Assembly (NCBI GenBank): GCA_036524675.1
Contig: DATDBU010000179.1
Coordinates: forward strand, 1-52,037
From: DATDAW01 sp036524675
GTDB taxonomy: Bacteria > Verrucomicrobiota > Verrucomicrobiia > Chthoniobacterales > DASVRZ01
Length of the DNA: 52,037 nucleotides
Reading direction: 5' to 3'
Shown piece by piece: positions 48,446 through 52,037 of this stretch. The notes under the pieces are model-generated. The model had not been told where the DNA came from and did no database searches. It saw only the letters and a program-made list of their open reading frames with translations. Every line of letters starts with the position of its first letter. Position 1 is the stretch's first letter. A program made the position numbers and the translations under genes.

Positions 48446-50310
48446 TTCAGAATCGATTCGTAGCGTTTCCGCAATTCAACGGAGATTTCTCTTCCGCCGC
48501 GGATTCCGCCGTAGCCGATTTCATCGCGGCGCCGGAAGATTTCCCGTGCTGTTTCCGCTTCTTCGCCTTCGAAACCCAGCGTTGCGAGTACCTCTTCGGG
48601 CGTTGCAGAGTCGGCGCCGCGTTTGAGAGCGCTTTGGAGTTCGAGCGAACGAGCTGCTGCAGGGAAAAAGTCTTCCGGTCTATCCGACGCCAGTTTTGCA
48701 GCCAACCCCGCGTGCTCGGATTTCCATCCGCGCTGACGAAGCGTCGTCGCGTCGGGACGGGTTGCAGCGAGGATCTTCGGCATTGCCAAAGCGAGCAAGA
48801 CGAGCAGCGGAATTCCCTGTGCAACCCAGAAAACTGGCTGTTGCCAAACCGGCGCAAATGTTTGCGCCGTCTCCCTCCATTGCGTTCGAATGGGTAAAAT
48901 GTCGTTGGCCGGTGTCGGCGACGACGTCGGTGCTGGCGTTGCTGCAACAGCTGGCGCTGGGGAAACTCGCGGAGACACTTCGGGAATTGCCGCGGGAGAA
49001 CCGGTGCCTTCAACCTGAACGGCGATTGGTTCGCTGGTAAGCGTCACGTACTTGCCGGTCTGCGGATCAAAGTAGCTGAAATGGACAGAGGGTATCTGCG
49101 TCGCCTTGCCTTCGGGAACGATCGCCATATCGAAAATCTTGTCACCAGTGACGCCCATTTCATCGCTCGAACTCAGGCGTCCGCTTGGGGGATACGTTCT
49201 CCAATCCTTTGTGTCGCTGAGGGTTGGCGCACTCACGACATCGAAGTTGCCGCGGCCGGACACTACGGAGGTCAAGGTCACGGGATCACCAGACTTCACG
49301 TTGACCGGTTTGGCCGAAGTTTGAAGCGTGAATTGCCCGACTGCTCCGTTAAATCCAGGTGGTTTGCCGGGTGGCAGTGCCTTGATTTTCAGGGTAACGG
49401 GCTCGGTCCGCAGATTCATCTCCCGCTGGATGGGGGGACTAAAAAAAGGATTATTGCTGAAGAAATCGTCTGAAAACGGGTCGTTGAGGCTGGGGCGGCG
49501 TCTGCGGTTTTGTGGAATGCTGACGACGACGTCGAGTTCGGCCGGTCCGACCGTCAAATCTCCGGATTTCGCTGCGACAACGGCCGTCTTGTAGATCAGC
49601 ACACGGTAAGGTCTACCTTTGATCTCGGTTTGCTCAAGACGAGGCTGCGGGTAACGCTGCTTGGAGAAGCCTTCACCGGCGATTTGCGGAACCTGGCCCG
49701 GTGGGTTGACCTGGAATTGAACGTCGCGTTGGAAATAATAGCGGATTTCCGCGGGGATGATTTCGCCAACGTACGCGGTGTCCTTTGGGATGATGAGCTC
49801 GGAGAAAATCTTGTTTTGATTCGAACCGGATTCTTCGTCGTTGTTGTTGTTGCTGGAACGTCCTCCTCCCGACCCTTGGGTGACCGTGAGATGGAGGGCT
49901 TCCGTCTTGAATGTTTTCCCGCCCGCCTGGATTTCGATCGGCTGGATGGTGTATTTGCCGGGCCGGTCGGCGGAGACCGTATAAGTGGTGATCACGGAGA
50001 CCGTTCCTCGAAAGTTGTTGATCTCCATCCTGCGCTGCTGCCCAGCATATTGGATCGTGAGGCCGTCCGAATTGATCTCGTCGGGAATCGTGGCGTTCAT
50101 GCCGCCTTCGACAGTGACACTGAGTCGGACTGGCTGGTCGGTCGTCGTAGAGTCGGCGGAAAGCTCGGCGTTGACGGTAATCTCAGCGCCGTGCGCAAAT
50201 GACCCGATGAAAAACAGGAATGCCAGCAATACAAAGGGGACGCGCTGCGCAAACGATCTGCGTTTTGCAAACTCAGCTGAATAACGGTGTCTGGTTTCCA
50301 AATTCTTCAT
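48442..50310 (-). CDS. batD: BatD-like protein
   Basis: A 622-residue exported membrane protein (BatD/DUF7939-type, oxygen tolerance). The signal peptide is VPFVLLAFLFFIGSFAHGAE (~25-45). Extracytoplasmic Ig-like beta domains follow with DQPVRLSVTVEGG, PKDTAYVGEIIPAEIRYYF and GDPVTLTSVVSGRGNFDVVS. A Pro/Ala/Thr-rich linker near 450 precedes a membrane helix (~490-510) and a cytoplasmic tail with AARSLELQSALKRG. Its ATG 50310 overlaps the upstream stop (TGATG), so it is coupled to the BatB-BatC gene. Confidence 0.87.
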   Translation of the reverse strand: MKNLETRHRYSAEFAKRRSFAQRVPFVLLAFLFFIGSFAHGAEITVNAELSADSTTTDQPVRLSVTVEGGMNATIPDEINSDGLTIQYAGQQRRMEINNFRGTVSVITTYTVSADRPGKYTIQPIEIQAGGKTFKTEALHLTVTQGSGGGRSSNNNNDEESGSNQNKIFSELIIPKDTAYVGEIIPAEIRYYFQRDVQFQVNPPGQVPQIAGEGFSKQRYPQPRLEQTEIKGRPYRVLIYKTAVVAAKSGDLTVGPAELDVVVSIPQNRRRRPSLNDPFSDDFFSNNPFFSPPIQREMNLRTEPVTLKIKALPPGKPPGFNGAVGQFTLQTSAKPVNVKSGDPVTLTSVVSGRGNFDVVSAPTLSDTKDWRTYPPSGRLSSSDEMGVTGDKIFDMAIVPEGKATQIPSVHFSYFDPQTGKYVTLTSEPIAVQVEGTGSPAAIPEVSPRVSPAPAVAATPAPTSSPTPANDILPIRTQWRETAQTFAPVWQQPVFWVAQGIPLLVLLALAMPKILAATRPDATTLRQRGWKSEHAGLAAKLASDRPEDFFPAAARSLELQSALKRGADSATPEEVLATLGFEGEEAETAREIFRRRDEIGYGGIRGGREISVELRKRYESILK

Positions 50311-52037
50311 CACCAATCTTTTGCTGGCTGCGAGTCGTCCGTGTCATCACGCAAGTTCACCCGGACCTCTTCGCCCTGCATAGCCTGCAACAATGCACGG
50401 GCTTGCTCCGGACTCATGTTGCCTTCCCGGGTTTCTTCGCCCGCTGAAGCCTGGGCCGACTGGTCAGCATTTTTTTCCTGTTCGTTTTTCTGACCGCGAT
50501 CTGCGGTTTTTAGTTCACCTTGCTTCTTTTCACCCGGGCCTTGCTCCGGCTGCGGAGGCGGCTGTTGCCCCTGGCCACGCGGTTGCCGGTCCTGGTTCGA
50601 GCTGGGTTGCTGCTGCTGATTTTGACCTCGCTGCTGTTGGTTTTGCTGCTGTTGGTTTTGCTGTTGTTGTTGGCCCGGTCCGGATTGGCGTTGTTGGTTT
50701 CCTTGCTGACCTTGTTGGCCATTCTGTTGTTGCTGCTGATTCTTGTTCTGCTGGTTGCGAGATTGCTGTTGTTGCTGCTGTTGCGAAGATTGCTGTTGCT
50801 GCTGGTCCTGCTGATCCTGTTTGTCTTTTTCGTCGCGCTTTTCCTGTTCCTTTTTCTTTTCGTCTTCTTCTTTCAGGAGCTTTTCGACGAGGTCACGATT
50901 GAATTTGGCGTTGGCATCGTCCTTGTCGACTTTCAGAGCTTCGTCGTAATGGGACAACGCAGACTTCCAGTCGTCGATTTTCTTGGATCGCTCTTCGCTG
51001 CGAGCCCCGCGCTGGAAGAGCGTATTTGCGGCATTGTATTCCGCCTTTTTTCGTAACGCGGGGTCCCGCGACGTGGCGGCCTTTCCGAAAGCGTCCAGCG
51101 CCGCGTTGAAATTCTCCGATTTGTACGCGGCTGCGCCCGTGTTGAAGTTCCACTCTGGCGATCGAGGATGCGCTGCGAGTTTCTTCTGAAACGCGTCGAG
51201 GGATTCCTTGTATTTGCCTTGCTCGTAAAGTTCGAGTCCGCCCGCTTCGGCGTGGATTTGCGGGACAAGAGCCAGGTACAGCAAAGCAGCGGCCGCTGCG
51301 CCCGCCGGGAGACGACGTCGATCACTGAGAGTTCCGGCGAGCATCAGGAGCACAAGGCCTAGACCAAGAGGCCATTGATAACGTTCAATCGGGCGCCGTG
51401 AAAGTTTCTCCTCGCCCTCCTTCTCGGCCAGGCGATTGACGCCGTCGTTGATCAACGTTTCCACAGCGTTCGAGCCGTTCTGCAGGCGCACATAAAAGCC
51501 GTCCGTTGCCTCGGCGATCTCCCGCAATCGTTTTTCGTTGAGGCGCGTCTTCACAAACTGGCCCGAGTTGTCACGTTGGAAAGTGCTTGTGCCGCTTTCC
51601 TGGATGGGAATCATCGCGCCGTCGGACGAGCCCACGCCGACGGTGAATATCCGGATACCGGCGTCTTTTGCTGCTTTGGCGGCCTTCAACGCGTCGTCCT
51701 CAAGCTCTTCGCCATCGGTAAAAAGGACAATGGCTCGGTTAGTGCCCTCGGCTTTTCCGAAAGCCTGAATCGACGTGTTGATGGCGCTGGCAATGTCTGT
51801 GCCACCGCGCGGGATGATGGTGGTATCCATCGTATCGAGCGTATCCTGGAGGGCGCCCTGGTCGATGGTAAGAGGCGCCTGTAGAAATGAGGTTCCCGCG
51901 AAGGCCACAAGCGCCACTCTTTCGCCGTCGAGCTCGCGCAGGAGATCCTGGATCGCGAGTTTTGCACTACCGATGCGGCTTGGGACAACATCATCGGCAA
52001 GCATGCTCTTTGAAGTGTCGAGGGCGATGACAACGTC
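50310..52037 (-). CDS. BatB-BatC fusion: von Willebrand A domain, TPR, Gln-rich tail; 5' end cut by window
   Basis: The frame is open to the window edge, giving 575 visible residues. It begins in the first strand of a vWFA domain with the MIDAS motif DTSKS (7-11), continuing IIPRGGTDIASA and FTDGEELEDD. A membrane helix follows (~235-250, WPLGLGLVLLMLAG), then a second hydrophobic stretch, and TPR repeats from ~280 (ELYEQGKYKESLDAFQKKLA). An acidic/basic coiled-coil leads into a ~100-residue Gln-rich tract and an acidic C-terminal segment with EQARALLQAMQGEEVRVNLRDD. vWFA plus TPR in one chain equals BatB and BatC fused. It is coupled to batD. Confidence 0.88.
   Translation of the reverse strand, partial: DVVIALDTSKSMLADDVVPSRIGSAKLAIQDLLRELDGERVALVAFAGTSFLQAPLTIDQGALQDTLDTMDTTIIPRGGTDIASAINTSIQAFGKAEGTNRAIVLFTDGEELEDDALKAAKAAKDAGIRIFTVGVGSSDGAMIPIQESGTSTFQRDNSGQFVKTRLNEKRLREIAEATDGFYVRLQNGSNAVETLINDGVNRLAEKEGEEKLSRRPIERYQWPLGLGLVLLMLAGTLSDRRRLPAGAAAAALLYLALVPQIHAEAGGLELYEQGKYKESLDAFQKKLAAHPRSPEWNFNTGAAAYKSENFNAALDAFGKAATSRDPALRKKAEYNAANTLFQRGARSEERSKKIDDWKSALSHYDEALKVDKDDANAKFNRDLVEKLLKEEDEKKKEQEKRDEKDKQDQQDQQQQQSSQQQQQQQSRNQQNKNQQQQQNGQQGQQGNQQRQSGPGQQQQQNQQQQNQQQRGQNQQQQPSSNQDRQPRGQGQQPPPQPEQGPGEKKQGELKTADRGQKNEQEKNADQSAQASAGEETREGNMSPEQARALLQAMQGEEVRVNLRDDTDDSQPAKDW
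50575..50825 (-). repeat. Gln-codon-rich low-complexity tract
   Basis: About 250 bases made mainly of CAG and CAA codons (with some AAC, GGC) on the minus strand, coding for runs of up to seven Gln in the BatB-BatC protein. It reads as CTG/TTG triplets on the plus strand and is likely to vary in length by slippage. Confidence 0.8.

Noticed and set aside
50520..51056. Plus-strand frame coding a Leu-rich protein
   Set aside because: It is the reverse reading of the CAG/CAA tract of the BatB-BatC gene, where CTG/TTG triplets give poly-Leu. It is not a real membrane protein.
1..52037. CRISPR array, prophage, insertion sequence or rRNA operon
   Set aside because: No regularly spaced direct repeats, transposase/integrase motifs, phage structural genes or rRNA sequence were seen on either strand.

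Overview
The window reads as a chromosomal segment of a Gram-negative bacterium, most likely a verrucomicrobium (Chthoniobacter/Spartobacteria-like). This is inferred from the gene set, not from a marker gene: an alternative complex III operon fused to an A2-type caa3 oxidase operon, a DUF1501/DUF1800 pair, a GspG-like pseudopilin, a Bat operon and a Rho factor with a long charged N-terminal extension. No prophage, transposase, rRNA or CRISPR array was seen. Coding density is high, and the only stretch over 300 bases without a gene is the divergent promoter region at 5424-5758.

Layout. 1-2352 (+): a 5'-truncated RecQ helicase and a small clan-AA aspartic protease overlapping its stop codon. 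2386-11152: a divergent nitrogen-scavenging locus. A NitT/TauT-type ABC transporter lies on the minus strand. On the plus strand are a NikR-like repressor, two DUF1989 proteins (carboxyguanidine deiminase / urea-amidolyase-associated families) and a urea/guanidine carboxylase. 11193-17724 (-): a CapA gene remnant, tatC, a GT4 glycosyltransferase, an acyl-AMP ligase and a YfhO-type membrane protein. 17786-23555 (+): a frameshifted small gene, an FMN reductase, a complete CapA-family protein, Hsp20, Lon and a small membrane protein. 23814-35563 (+): twelve genes with overlapping ends, encoding alternative complex III (ActA-F), a small membrane protein, SCO1 and cytochrome oxidase subunits II, I, III and IV. 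35634-52037 is almost entirely minus strand: tRNA-Gly(CCC), pseudopilin, HAD phosphatase, DUF1501, DUF1800, RsmB, Rho, YebC, a rhomboid-fold protein, Ndk and RppH, then one plus-strand orphan, then DUF3108, a BatE-like protein, BatD and a BatB-BatC fusion cut by the window end.

How it fits together. The most interesting region is 2386-11152. The transporter would import guanidine or a related N-rich compound. The biotin-dependent carboxylase would carboxylate it, and the two DUF1989 proteins would deiminate carboxyguanidine to allophanate. The expected allophanate hydrolase is not in the window. No guanidine-I riboswitch was recognised. Instead there is a NikR-fold regulator that has lost three of the four nickel ligands, with a perfect 9-bp inverted repeat just upstream that fits NikR half-site geometry. 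This suggests the NikR fold has been reused for a non-nickel signal.

The respiratory block is a self-contained quinol-to-oxygen branch: ActA-F oxidises quinol and passes electrons through c haems to a caa3 oxidase that carries its own haem on subunit II, with SCO1 for copper insertion. The remaining genes are mostly housekeeping. A dispersed 30-base repeat that forms hairpins sits at several minus-strand gene junctions.
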